DNA of 64,000 nucleotides from Bretschneidera sinensis (lineage: Eukaryota; Streptophyta; Magnoliopsida; Brassicales; Akaniaceae): assembly GCA_023935145.1 (NCBI GenBank), contig CM043698.1, positions 84,826,001 to 84,890,000 of the forward strand. The letters are read 5' to 3'. Shown in pieces: positions 20,716-30,988 of the stretch. A program made the position numbers and the translations under genes. Under the pieces are notes generated by a model that made no database searches, was not told where the DNA came from, and worked only from the letters and a program-made list of their open reading frames with translations. Numbering within the stretch: position 1 is the first letter of the stretch; each line of letters begins with the position of its first letter.

Positions 20716-23700
20716 TTACACATCCGAGGAGGTTGAACTTGATGTTTCAGTTTGCTGTTTTTCAAGTTCCAGTACAGCATTAAATCCAAATTCATTTCCA
20801 GGAGTAAACAGCATTTTGAGTTCTGCTGCTGTCTGGGTTGTGTTAGTTTTATTGTCCTTCACATTCAAATTTTCCTGTTTTGAACATAAAAACTTAGATG
20901 TAAGTAGAGCCCAATCAAAATGATGCATGTAGAGTGGTGAGCAATATCTTACCTTCTTTACATAATCAGCCATGGTTGAACTGACAATTTCTTGTATGAC
21001 AAACTTGGTGACACGATCTTCACCAAGGATTTGTAGGAGGAAACTCTTTGGGACCTGCGGAAATTAAAGAATCACCCATCTTCAATGACGAGAGTGGAGG
21101 CAACAGATCCAAAAATGAATAGATGACCCACAAAGATTTATCTATTCCTGGTCTGAATGTAGCACAAGCTGAAGGTAATTCAGGACCTGAGGATCATCTA
21201 TACAAACCTGTGGTTAACACCACAGCAGAACAAGCGGTTGGGTAATGAATATGTTGAAAGAAACCAGCCAGTTTTAGAGGTGGGATACTCAGCACAGGAT
21301 AAATTCAAACACACTTGGCCTTCGGAATCGATTCATTGTCTAAACTGGCATGGTACTACGTCATAACTTCAACAATGTAATGTTTAAAATTTATTCTGCT
21401 TTGCTCTAGTATTTGGATTATAAGAAACAACTGGGAAACATAAAGCCAGATATTCTACAATTTAATACCTGTATTTTTCAACTGAAGGATGAGTCCACAT
21501 ACATAAAACCGAGTCCCCACATTTTAGGAGATGATGGATTGATAAATATCTTTTCAGAACACATAACCTGCACCACCACTACTGCCCTTGCCAATTCAGA
21601 TCAAAGAAACAATTTTTTTTTTCTTTTATCAATTGCGATGATTGGTGGTGACGGGATTTGAACCTGAGACCACCTCTATAGAGGATGGGTGTGGCTACCA
21701 ACTGAGCCGAATTACATAACTTGAGACAGGAAAAAAGAATTAAGACGTTTCATTTTAAAAATTTTACATTGACCACCCTTTTCAAAACAGGTTTTGGGAA
21801 TGGTTCAGATATGGATGCTAAGAGTTCCAAATCTGGGATTAGATGTTATGTATGTTAAAAGATATTTTCTATTCTTACTGCAATATTAGCTTCCTAGTTT
21901 CATATGTATTAGTTTCCTAATTAGTTTAGTTTCCTGTTTTATTATAAACCCTATGTTTCCTATTTCTATTAGGTTTTATATTCTTAGCCTATATATAGGC
22001 TTGTATTCGTCTTTCACAATAACTTCAATAATATACATCAATAATACAAGAGTTTTTTCTCCAATCACTCTTTATTTTTCTAACATGGTATCAGAGCTAT
22101 TGATCTTATTTTGAGAGTCGTATTTTGAGCTTCCGCAATTTTGGCGGGTGGCTTGATGCCGCTCGCCTGGACATAACCTCATACCGCTCGCTTTAAGCCG
22201 CCCACTCGGACATAACCTCATACCGCTCGCCCGAACATAACCTCTTTTTCCTTCTTGTTATATACTATTATAATCTTTACCAAATAATCACCCGTGAGTC
22301 AGCAACAGCAGCATTAGCATCACCACACCAACCCCTGCTGAATCTTCACCTTCACCCCATTGGCACCTACAGCAGCACACTTCAAAGCCCTGCCCTCCCT
22401 CTCTCTCAAACTTCTACCCTCACTCTCTCTCTCAGCACTCCTCAAATTCGCCATAATATACTCTTATTGGAGAGAGAGAAGGAGAGAGGGAGAGTGAAAT
22501 TATTCTGATTTTTGTAAGGAAGAAACTGTACGCAATCAATCAATCAGATCAAGATGCAGCCGACTAACGGTCCTGATCTGAGCAACCCACCGAAGCAGCA
22601 AGCGCAGCCGCACCAAGCACATCAATAGTGGGTACCGCATTCACAGCAACAGCAACAATGGATGGCAGCTATGCAGTACCCAGCTGCTTCTATGACGATA
22701 ATACAGCAACACCTCCTCCTCCTCCTGTTTCACCTACATCACCCCCACCATCACCATAACCGCCAGGGAGTTCACCTCTACCTTCAGCATAACTGCTACC
22801 TCTCTCCCATCTGGTAAGAGCCCTTTAAACACAGAACCAAATCAGCAGCAGCATCACCAGAGCAGCATCAGCATCCCCCCACGCACATACCATTATGCCT
22901 TCTTTAAACCCAGCCTACATGACTCACGCCGACGTTGCTGTTTTGCCCAGCCTTCAATCCACAAATCACGCTGATGTCAGAGCACCCACCAGCCCTCCTA
23001 TGCCCCACGACGTCACTATCTTTACCAGCCTTCAAACCCCAAGCCATGCTGATGTCAGCGCACCCCCCTGCACTTATCCATCACTTCATCCCACTTACCC
23101 GGTTTACCTAGCCACTAATCAAACTACAATGCAACCCTATCCCACGAACCCAACAACCATTAAAACCCCCCACCAAAATTCTCAATAACCCACCTATGCC
23201 CCTATTCCACCAGACCCCTCTCCAACCCCACCTTCAACTCAATCCCCACCCCCACAATCCCCTCCTCCGGCCACTCTATCTCCACTGCCACCTCAACAAC
23301 CTGTGACTTCACCAACACGTGCAACAACTCAAGCGCAGGGTGCATCTGCAACACCACCATCGCCATCTCAAGGAGCCATTGACTCCCAAGTCACCTCTCA
23401 ACAAACATCATCATCTCGTGCACCAATTCAAACACCATCAACATCTCGTGGAGCCACTGAATCCCAGGTCACCTCTCAGCAAGCATCACTAGCACGTGTA
23501 ATAACTCAAGCGCAGAGTGCATCTGCAACACCACCATCACCATATCAGGGAGCGATTGACTCCCAAGTCACCTCTCAGCAAGCATCACCATATTGTGCAA
23601 CAACTCAAACACGAGCTGCATTTATTCCACCATCACCATCTTGTGGAACCGCCGAATCCCAAGTCACATTTCAACAAGCATCACTAACAGCATCATCAGC

Positions 23701-24675
23701 ATCAGCAGCAACAGCAAGTCATCACCCCGTGATTCCGCTTCGGGTCCTGCCAAGTCATCACCCATGATTTCGTTCCGGGCCCTGCCTGTCACTCGTCTTT
23801 TCTGTGCTTCGTTGATTCAGTTTACAAACTCAAGTTGGCATCCATTTTACCACCTTAAGTTTGAGGGGGGTTGTTAAAAGATATTTTCTATTCTTACTGC
23901 AATATTAGCTTCCTAGTTTCATATGTATTAGTTTCCTAATTAGTTTAGTTTCCTGTTTTATTATAAACCCTATGTTTCCTATTTCTATTAGGTTTTATAT
24001 TCTTAGCCTATATATAGGCTTGTATTCGTCTTTCACAATAACTTCAATAATATACATCAATAATACAAGATTTTTTTCTCCAATCACTCTTTATTTTTCT
24101 AACAATGTACATCCGTGGTGTTCGATTTTCAATTTCTGGACAAGTGTTGAATATGCAGACTGACAAAGATTTTTAAGAAACTAGTAATAGATGGAGAGTA
24201 GAGAACCAAAGGTGAGTGGAATATTTTGATAAATGAGGTCACTGAATTCTGAACATCAGAGATGTCTTGCATCTTCACTTCAACTCGGGATATGTAGGTC
24301 TAACTTGCCATTACTTAATAGGTCATTAGTGTCTACTTTTTGCATTACACTCTCAAATCATAGATAATTAACAGAGACCAACAGACAGCATTTTATCTCT
24401 ATAGTGTTGTCCCACTTGCCACTATTACCTCTAACTTAACCAAATTTTTTCTTGAAGAAAAAGTAAAAAATAAAAGAAAAATAAGAACACTGTTGAACCC
24501 AAGAATGGAGTTCATAAGCTAAGGCTTTAATTCTCACTAAAGAAACAAAAGCTTTCTTTAGCGATGGAAAAGGCAAATAGTCAAAAATATAAAATTCTGA
24601 TCTTAAAGAAAACAGTAATTAAACAAATAAAAAGCCACAACCAAGGTCAGAGACTGTCCACCTTTGTCGTTTTTC
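20716..24675 (-). CDS. Trigger factor ribosome-binding (N-terminal) domain protein, last three exons
   Basis: Minus-strand exons: 24675-24662 (14 nt), 21054-20953 (102 nt), 20874-20716 (159 nt, stop TAA 20718-20716). All junctions are GT-AG. Joined, they read GKTTK, then VPKSFLLQILGEDRVTKFVI, then TMADYVKK|ENLNVKDN and FTPGNEFGFNAVLE. This is the order of the bacterial trigger factor ribosome-binding domain: a glycine/basic loop before VPK, the helix, then the closing strand GxxFxFxAxxE. Family knowledge: plants have short nuclear-encoded relatives, likely plastid-targeted chaperones, that stop soon after this domain; the protein here ends in a short acidic/serine tail, as such short forms do. 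The upstream exons, with the transit peptide and signature loop, were not found between 24676 and the window end. They either lie beyond a very long transposon-filled intron or are lost. The intron between the two first-listed exons is 3.6 kb and carries a SINE and a young copia element. Confidence 0.75.
21609..21713 (-). mobile_element. tRNA-derived SINE
   Basis: The minus strand carries an RNA polymerase III A box (GGCTCAGTTGGTAG, about 21708-21695) and B box (GGTTCAAATCC, 21664-21654), 31 bp apart on a short tRNA-like unit, followed by an A-rich tail at 21621-21609. The order and spacing fit a tRNA head. The sequence between the boxes does not fold as a full tRNA, and the poly-A tail argues for a SINE (Au-like short plant SINE) rather than a tRNA gene. 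It sits in the intron of the trigger-factor-like gene, in the same orientation. Confidence 0.6.
22086..22097 (+). promoter_or_regulatory. tRNA-Met primer-binding site
   Basis: TGGTATCAGAGC immediately after the 5' LTR is the complement of the plant initiator tRNA-Met 3' end, as used by copia elements. Confidence 0.9.
22380..22760 (+). pseudogene. Captured host gene fragment: RBP45/47-like 5' leader and N-terminus
   Basis: A CT-rich leader with (TCTCTC) and (GAGAGA) tracts leads to ATG at 22554 in the context AGATCAAGATG. The frame reads MQPTNGPDLSNPPKQQAQ, then a TAG where a glutamine codon would be expected, then a run of five glutamines and WMAAMQYPAA. This Gln-rich start with QWMA-MQYPAA is the N-terminal signature I know from plant oligouridylate/poly(A)-binding RBP45/47 proteins; no RRM domain follows. 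It lies inside the young LTR element, where retroelement gag would be expected. Inference: a transduplicated piece of a host gene. Alternative: chance resemblance of a low-complexity Gln-rich stretch. Confidence 0.5.
22895..23767 (+). pseudogene. Pro/Ser/Thr/Gln-rich open frames of the non-autonomous copia element
   Basis: Two frames (22895-23188 and 23303-23767). The second repeats SQVTSQQ four times, with related 90-100 bp units carrying TQAQ-ASATPPSP. Such a linker lies between integrase and RT in many copia polyproteins, so it is probably the remnant left after deletion of the enzymatic domains. The sequence before the 3' LTR also resembles the usual copia C-terminus. No enzymatic motif is present. 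The repeats may be replication slippage. Confidence 0.5.
24110..24661 (-). other. Intron sequence of the trigger-factor-like gene
   Basis: Between the copia element and the 14-nt exon. AT-rich, with no exon, RNA or repeat recognised. Confidence 0.5.
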
Positions 24676-25168
24676 CTGCATTAGCCTCATGCACACGTAA
24701 ATTGTAATATGGTTAGTATTCATAGATTGACAAGGTCATAAGCTGCATGGAGAATAAATTATGAACCAAAGGACAATAGCAAGATACTATCAGAATAGAA
24801 TGCCCATGTCCTGCCATAAATACAGTAGGGGTCAAAAAATTGATTGAGTTTGCCTATAATAGGGGAACAAAAAAAGGGAAAAATGAATCCAATCTGACAA
24901 TCCTAGGCATCTAAAATTGACATGGCCGATAAATTTTAATATGGAATATAATTTAATACTATTAGAAAGTAGCAAATAAATAGGTGTCAAATGCGATAAC
25001 AATGATGTCAGTTCAGGTGAATTTGCATTGAAAAATTGCTCAAGTAAAAAAAATAAAAAAACTGATACATAATTTATACAAAAATAAAATAAAAAGTCAA
25101 GTAATATGTAAAAAGTTATATTACTCCAGTTGACTATTTTTCACAGGTAATATTATCTTTTCAATTTT
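24676..25168. other. AT-rich stretch upstream of the 14-nt exon
   Basis: Presumed intron of the trigger-factor-like gene. I searched by eye for the expected preceding exon (basic, glycine-rich loop, minus strand) and did not find it. Confidence 0.4.
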
Positions 25169-26155
25169 ATTCTATATGATAGGATTTTGGCTCAATTCTC
25201 CATAAGGATGACTTCTAATTAGTTTGAGAAAAGTAGTTTCCTATTTTATAGTTACTTATTCTAGTAGTAGTAGTAGTAGTTTATTATGTTGATGTTATTT
25301 TTTCCTAATAGCATTAAGAAAATATTATCTATATAAAGGAGGCCTTAGAGAAGAATTGAGACATACTTGTAATTCTAATATTATAACTAAAGCTAAGTGG
25401 AGAGCTTTGGGTGTATTGAAGATTTTGGGTTATGAGGTTGTGAGGCTAATAATTGTGTTTTTCCTAAAGTTGTTAAGGATTAATAAAATTATGAGTTTCT
25501 TAGTGGCATAGTTTCATGGTCTGTGCTTGTCCAGGGCCTTGTACCATGCCCATGGCTGCACGTCCTGTGCCCCTTGGTAGTGTTAGTGCCTAATAACAAT
25601 TTTGTAATTCTTTATTTTCTTTTATTTTGTATTTTAGAAGTATGATGGCTCAAGCATACGCAATGTTTCCTCTTGCTAGAGCCCCAAATGACTTAAGCCT
25701 CTTTAGGGGGTGAGTAAGTATGTTGTCCTACTTGTTGCTTGGTGGTGCCCTCTTGTCCTAACGTGCTTGTAAGATGCTTATATTAATGAAGCTTTTATGC
25801 ATCCATATGCTTAAAGTTGGTTATATGTTACTGCTTACTTTGGCTAATATGTACTTGGTGATCTAGGCGTGCGCCTCGGGGCACGTCGTCTGTGGTGTGT
25901 GCTGCTTGAACTGGGTGTGCGTCCCTGAGCATGCTTCTTGTTGCTTGCTAATGCTTGTTACACCTTGCCCGTAATCATTGTTGCGTGATCCTTAGATTGT
26001 TATGTGATATCATTTTGTGGCTAATGTGTTCCTTTTTGCTTGCAGAGTGTGCAAGCCTTAAAACTATTCAAGTGAGCTAGACTGACTTGCTTGGGCGAAC
26101 CAAGACAAGTGCTGCACGGACCTACGCCTTTAAGGGAAAGTGCTAGGACCGTGAT
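25169..26155 (+). mobile_element. 5' LTR of gypsy #1 (approximate left edge)
   Basis: A long LTR-like stretch: TATA region CTATATAAAGGAGGC near 25330, a (TAG)6 run at about 25263-25280, and an end next to GTTGGCATCAGAGC, a near-perfect tRNA-Met primer-binding site (26158-26169). The same boundary sequence recurs at 37922-37955 with the perfect TGGTATCAGAGC. The left edge (25169, TGATAGG) is a guess; no target duplication was found. The 3' LTR is outside the window. Confidence 0.55.
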
Positions 26156-26360
26156 AGTTGGCATCAGAGCATGGCTCGATTATCTGGAATAGCGCAACCA
26201 TGGTGGTTACGCGTAGCATTGATGACTCCCAACTATTGGTAGAGTTGGAATCAAAGATGTGCACCCTTGAAGCTCTAGTATCAAACTTGAAATCCTTTGA
26301 TGGGAGGTCAATAGAGCGTGAGACATCACAAAGGGAAATCTCTGAGGCAGTGAATGCCCT
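26141..26360 (+). pseudogene. Gypsy #1 gag N-terminus, copy A, cut by the Athila element
   Basis: After the primer-binding site the frame reads SIIWNSATMVV and DDSQLLVELESKMCTLEAL, with a short leucine-rich coiled-coil look. It stops at 26360 where the Athila LTR begins. The same 220 bp recur at 37922-38144 with about 93-95% identity by eye, and that copy continues into a full gag region. The block is therefore present twice, on either side of the Athila element, which simple insertion does not explain. Confidence 0.8.
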
Positions 26361-27631
26361 TGTTGTGCATATATATACCTAAATTAATAAGCAAATATTT
26401 GAACAGTTTTACTTGCAAGTGCACAAGGTCAACGGTAGCATAGTGTGCAAATACGAGATCATCTCCACAAAGATTGGTGAATTTCGTTTTAGAATCAGTT
26501 TCGCAATATAAAATGATAGAAATCAATATTGAGTTTGAATTTGATAATGATAGAAATCAATATTTAGTTTAGGGCTTTGATATCCAACACTAATCATACT
26601 TTCTCAATAAGTAATGTGCCAATCCTTTAACTATACTATGAATACATAATGTTTGTCAACCTAAGGGCATGGTGTATACTCCTTAAGCTATTGATTTCCC
26701 TAAGCCATGAGTCAGGCATGGTGTATACTCTAACTCTTTTCTTTCTTAAAGGATTTAGCATGGTGTATACTAAGTTGTTCTTTAAGAGAGCATAAGTTCT
26801 GTGAAAATCGACAAATACACAAGACCTAGGGCATGTTATACACTCTCAGTTTCCTATGTTGATTAACCCAAGAATCCGGCGTGGATTTATTTTGTTACTA
26901 TTTTCAGACCTAGAACTCGGTCATACAAATTGATCTAACTGACTAATCCATACCACATGCATATATTGATCAGGCAAACACATATGAGGAATTCAATAAA
27001 ATAAGCATTAATCAATTAAAGCATCATAACATAGTTATTGCAAAGGCAATAATACTCATATATGGAAAAGCATAATTAGGGCTTTAATCAAGCCCTATTA
27101 GTAAGTTAGTTACACATGGTGATGATGTTACACATCTTCATAATGTAAACTAAAAAGAGAAGAATAAACCCAAAAAATACTATGGAGAAGAGTCGTCAAT
27201 TCGTCTCCCAAGCTTACAACTCAAAAAAAGATTAAAAGTATTGTTTCTGTGTTTTACAGGCCTATTTATAAGGTTCTAAGGACACCTCGAAACCCTAATT
27301 TCCAAAACAAGACCTGGACTCTTCTTTCCAAAACTGGCTTTACAGTTTTACTACACGTGTGTGCTCGATCTCATGCTTTTGCGCTCGAGCCTTCTATATG
27401 TGCGCACGAGTGCTTGTGTGCTCGATCACACTCTTCTGTGCTCGATTGGACTTAGCTGCTTCCAGGTCTTCCAGATTTCTTATTTTGAGTTCCAAAAAGC
27501 CATTTTTTCTCCAAGAACCTATAAAAACATAGAAAACATAAAAATAAATTAAAATAGAATAAAATACATTAACAAATAGCTTAACAAATGTAAATTAAGG
27601 GGCTTAAATATGAATATTTAAGCACTTATCA
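26361..27631 (-). repeat. Athila 3' LTR
   Basis: Matches 36641-37921 along its length. The part at 27360-27455 carries a cluster of TGCGCTCGAG/TGTGCTCGATC motifs. Confidence 0.92.
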
Positions 27632-27646
27632 CACCCCGAAACTTAC
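27632..27646 (-). promoter_or_regulatory. Polypurine tract of the Athila element
   Basis: The minus strand reads GTAAGTTTCGGGGTG directly before the LTR. The related copy near 63187 has AAGTTTGGGGGTATT, so this one carries a C in the tract. Confidence 0.8.
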
Positions 27647-28929
27647 ATATTGCTAGTCCTTTAGCAATACAAAACAAAAAACTAACTGAAAAACAATAAC
27701 AAAGATAAATTCATCATTCATGATATCTAAAATTTTGGGTTGCACACAAAACCATTATATTTATTCATGAGCAGGCTTAAAATATAAACATATCTTCATA
27801 ATGAATAAGAGTTTTAAAACCCAATCACTTACTGAAGGCTGGTTAAAACATCACAAGTCTGACTTAGTGTGTGGTGAATTAGCACATAAAAGATGAGGCT
27901 TCCAAATAACTCTAATGTATAGTGTTTCGGTGTCTCAACATTCATAGAATTTCCTATCAGAATGAACAATAATAGCATAGTTTTATTTCTTATTTTTCTT
28001 TTATTATGAGATTTTTGCCACGTTGAGTTCCCTTAAGCTTTCTAATTGACCTATGTAGTGAGTGTTTAGCCAATAAATCTCAAACCAGATGGTTTTAGGA
28101 CATTAGGTGTAAAGACACCCCTATGGACTTACTCAGTAGAAACTTTATTTAATGATCATTATAAGCACAATTCTCACCTTTTGATGTGAACACTCACTGC
28201 TTGCTGAGGTAAGAGGTCCAGTTACTCAGTGGAAAGTTTATTTAATGATCATTAGGAGTATTTTATTTTCTCTTTTTGTGTAATAAATTTTTTTCTATTT
28301 TTCTATGCCAAGGTGTTCTTCTAACAAGTTATCCGATTACGGTTAAGCCATGGAAACATACACATAAAAATTATATGTCATACCCCACACAATTATGTGC
28401 TAATGTCTCGTGTCAGATTTAGATCAAACTCATGAATTCTTAAATGCCTTGAAGTAAGTAATTAAACTTTTAAAACTTATCATTAGACTATGTGTTCTAA
28501 AGTTTAAGCATACTGATGAAATATTTATCATAATATTTGTTTAAATCAACCAAAATTTTCAGAACAATATGAATATGCATTTATCTTTTCACTAATACTA
28601 AAAAAAAAAAACTGGAACAGAGTGTGTGAATGTGTCTCCCATACCCCCAAACTTAATTTACACATTGTCCCCAATGTGTGAGTGACATGGAAAGATCTGA
28701 CCTGGGAGATGGATAACTAAATGGCTGGCATGGCTCGTAGCATACCCCCAAACTTAAACTGATACACACACATTGTCCCTGAAAAAGAAAAACAAACGTA
28801 ATACTAGAAAATAAGATATACTACTAATAAATAGTTATAAAAGTAAATACTAACAATAAATGTGAAAATACTAAAAATAAAAGGATATGCTATGGGGTGC
28901 CTCCCATGAGCGCTAAGTTTTACATCTTC
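27647..28929 (-). other. Athila 3' internal non-coding region
   Basis: No coding frame. ACCCCCAAACTTAA-type tracts (near 28646 and 28745) recur, read as extra polypurine-like tracts on the minus strand. The first 450 bp match 63187-63650 of the second Athila-family copy. Confidence 0.6.
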
Positions 28930-30145
28930 AGCTAGACGGTGCACCTCTCTCATTGCTGGTCTCTAGGTGGTGCAGACGATGAGGTGCCAGTGGCGGGGGG
29001 TAGTCGATCAAGAATGGCCTGGAGCATCGCCTCCTGCCTCACAAAGCGTGCTTCCAAACAATCGATGCGCTGATGCACTAGTAATGTGGCCTCCCTATCC
29101 TCTTGGCGAATGTCAGAGAGCTCACACTGAAAAGAGGACATCTCCTAGAGAATGTGCTGGTACTCAGTGGGTCCCATGTCTAGATAGTCCTCCTCCTAAG
29201 TATGGCTCGTTGTGGGGTGCTCGGTCTTCATGGGATCATCCTCCACTCTCTCAGCAACAAGTGCATGCCCTCGGGATCCTCTGGGCATATGCGACTGGCT
29301 CAGGGTCCACTAAGCCTTCCTAAAGAATGAGTGCTTTTGTACTGGTCCATCAATGGCTGAGCCCTTAATCCCCTTCTTCTTGAATATGTGGCTAAGGAGG
29401 AATGGGAATGGAAGCCCCCATACATTCGCTGTGGTGACCTAGCATGCATGAACATGGTCCTAGAACTTATGTAGCTGGCTTCAGATGAAAACCGAGATGG
29501 AGTACCAGTGGCCTCTCCAGATGTTTGTAAGAATTGGTCCCTCCTCTGGGTCTTGTGCCGCAACGGGCACACATTCCGCTAGAGAATGGAATCCATGAGC
29601 CAGAGTCGTGGAGGTAACTTAGACTGACTCCCCGCATTGTTGTGCCGATCGACGTACTGCCCAACACATATGTCCTCAATGATGGAGGACAAAGGGAAAG
29701 ACTCTGGCTGTTCCTCCATCTAGGTGTCCTCAGGAAGGGACTCATCACTACAATGAAGAATAGCAGCTATATCAGCAGAGGTCACATCAATATACTTGCC
29801 TTGGACCGATGAGGACAAGACACCCGGCTTGTTGCAGTCGAATGATAGGTTCTCGTAGAACTGAACCACAAACTGGGTGTATGCAGTAGAACAAATAGGC
29901 TTGAACAACCTTTTCAAACCCCGGTACTTGAATTCTTGGACCGCCCATTGAGTGGTTTCCAAGTTCTTTAAGTCAGCGTCTATATTGAATGTAGTTTCGA
30001 ACAAGATCTCTCGTTGTTTGAAATTGGGCCGGGATGATTGGGCATGACTGCCTAAGGCACGGGAGGTGGAGGCTGTCTGTTTAGGCATGTTGGATGAGGT
30101 TTCTGCAGGATTTGCGCTCGATCTCAGTGTAGTGCGCTTGATCAC
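28930..30145 (-). pseudogene. Additional ORF downstream of pol (putative plant transposon protein domain)
   Basis: The minus-strand start at 30145 gives a frame to 29720 with ETTFNIDADLKNLETTQWAV, RGLKRLFKP, VVQFYENLSFD and VQGKYIDVTSADIAAILHCS. This pattern (FE..FN, V.EFY.NL, VRGK.I..T...IA.IL) is what I know as the 'putative plant transposon protein' domain found in Athila/Calypso-like elements after pol. The continuation is frameshifted (29748-29467, 29572-29300) and ends with a short coiled-coil-like piece (29141-28950, HQRIDCLEARFVRQEAML) and a Pro/Ser tail. Its molecular role is unknown. No clear signal peptide or membrane helix was seen, so I do not call it an envelope protein. Confidence 0.65.
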
Positions 30146-30988
30146 ACTCTGCCCTATGCTCGATCACAGACTCCTTGCGCTTTAGCGCTCTGGGTCAGGC
30201 AAACTATTAAATAGGTTATGGGTAACAATGGTTTTGAAGCTGTGGACAGCACCCTACAAAGTCTCAACCTCCTGTAAAATGACTAGATACAACCCAAGAG
30301 CATAAGAGAGAATATAGATATTAATTAAATTGTGTAAAAACAACAAGTAAATCAAAGAATATTTGAAAATGGGATGATATGAGAAATTAAGGGTAAAACG
30401 GGCATGAGTAATTACCTGGTGTGCATGTGGGTGTGAGCGGTGGTGAAGGAGGGGTCTGGATCGTGTTGTGGTGGTGATGGGCAGTGAGAGATTGGGTGGT
30501 GAAAGTTTGAGTGTCGTGCGAGAGTGAGAGAGAGTGCGAGAGTGAAAGTGTGAGAGTGAAAATGTGAGGATGTAACAGAAACAAATGAATAAAAACTAAC
30601 ACGTGACTCTCTGCCCCACGTGCGCTCAAGTGCATTGTGAGGTGCGCTCGATCGCACTCGTGCGCAGGTATGTGCGTTGGTGTGGTGCGCTCGTGCACCA
30701 TTGAGTATAAGGCGAGAGTGCGCTCAAGAACACTGTGTAGTGCGCTCAATCGCAATGGCAGAAAGTGCTGACAACTAAATAAACTATAGAAATGGCTAAA
30801 AATAAAAAAATAATGAAAACAATTAGAAAAAATAAAACTGTACCGTACTCAGTGGCATCAGTACCACTGACCTCAATAGAGGTGCTTGAGCTACACGTTT
30901 ATCAAAGTCTGAGCTGCTCAAGCGCTCTCTATAGTAGCTTCAGTGCTACTCTCTTGGAAGGGGGCACTTAAAGTCCACCTCATGTGGC
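30146..30988 (-). other. Athila spacer between the third ORF and pol, rich in GCTCGA-type motifs
   Basis: No supported gene. Contains GTGCGCTCGATCGCACTCG (near 30642) and several variants (30110-30200, 30610-30750), plus a GA-rich/TC-rich simple stretch at 30500-30570. Open frames here (30755-30387) are histidine/serine low complexity and are not credible genes. Confidence 0.6.

Larger units (their letters stand above)
21853..24104 (+). mobile_element. Young non-autonomous copia-type LTR retrotransposon, TSD ATGTA
   Basis: The 5' LTR 21853-22085 and 3' LTR 23872-24104 are both 233 bp, TGTTAAAAG...TTCTAACA, and differ at one position (G at 22052, T at 24071). ATGTA flanks both sides (21848-21852 and 24105-24109). 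A perfect tRNA-Met primer-binding site TGGTATCAGAGC follows the 5' LTR (22086-22097), and a purine tract GAGGGGGG (about 23863-23871) precedes the 3' LTR. The 1.8 kb interior has no protease, integrase or RT. It holds a host-like gene fragment (about 22380-22760) and a Pro/Ser/Thr/Gln-rich frame. It must have been mobilised in trans. It is inserted in the intron of the trigger-factor-like gene, on the opposite strand. Confidence 0.92.

Noticed and set aside
21609..21713. A functional tRNA gene
   Set aside because: A and B boxes are present, but the stems cannot be paired as a full cloverleaf and an A-rich tail follows, as in a SINE.
28967..29323. Plus-strand 118-residue frame
   Set aside because: Antisense to the third ORF of the Athila element, whose minus-strand reading shows the domain.
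30387..30755. Minus-strand 122-residue frame with His/Ser/Leu repeats
   Set aside because: Low-complexity antisense of a GA-rich spacer in the Athila element; no domain.
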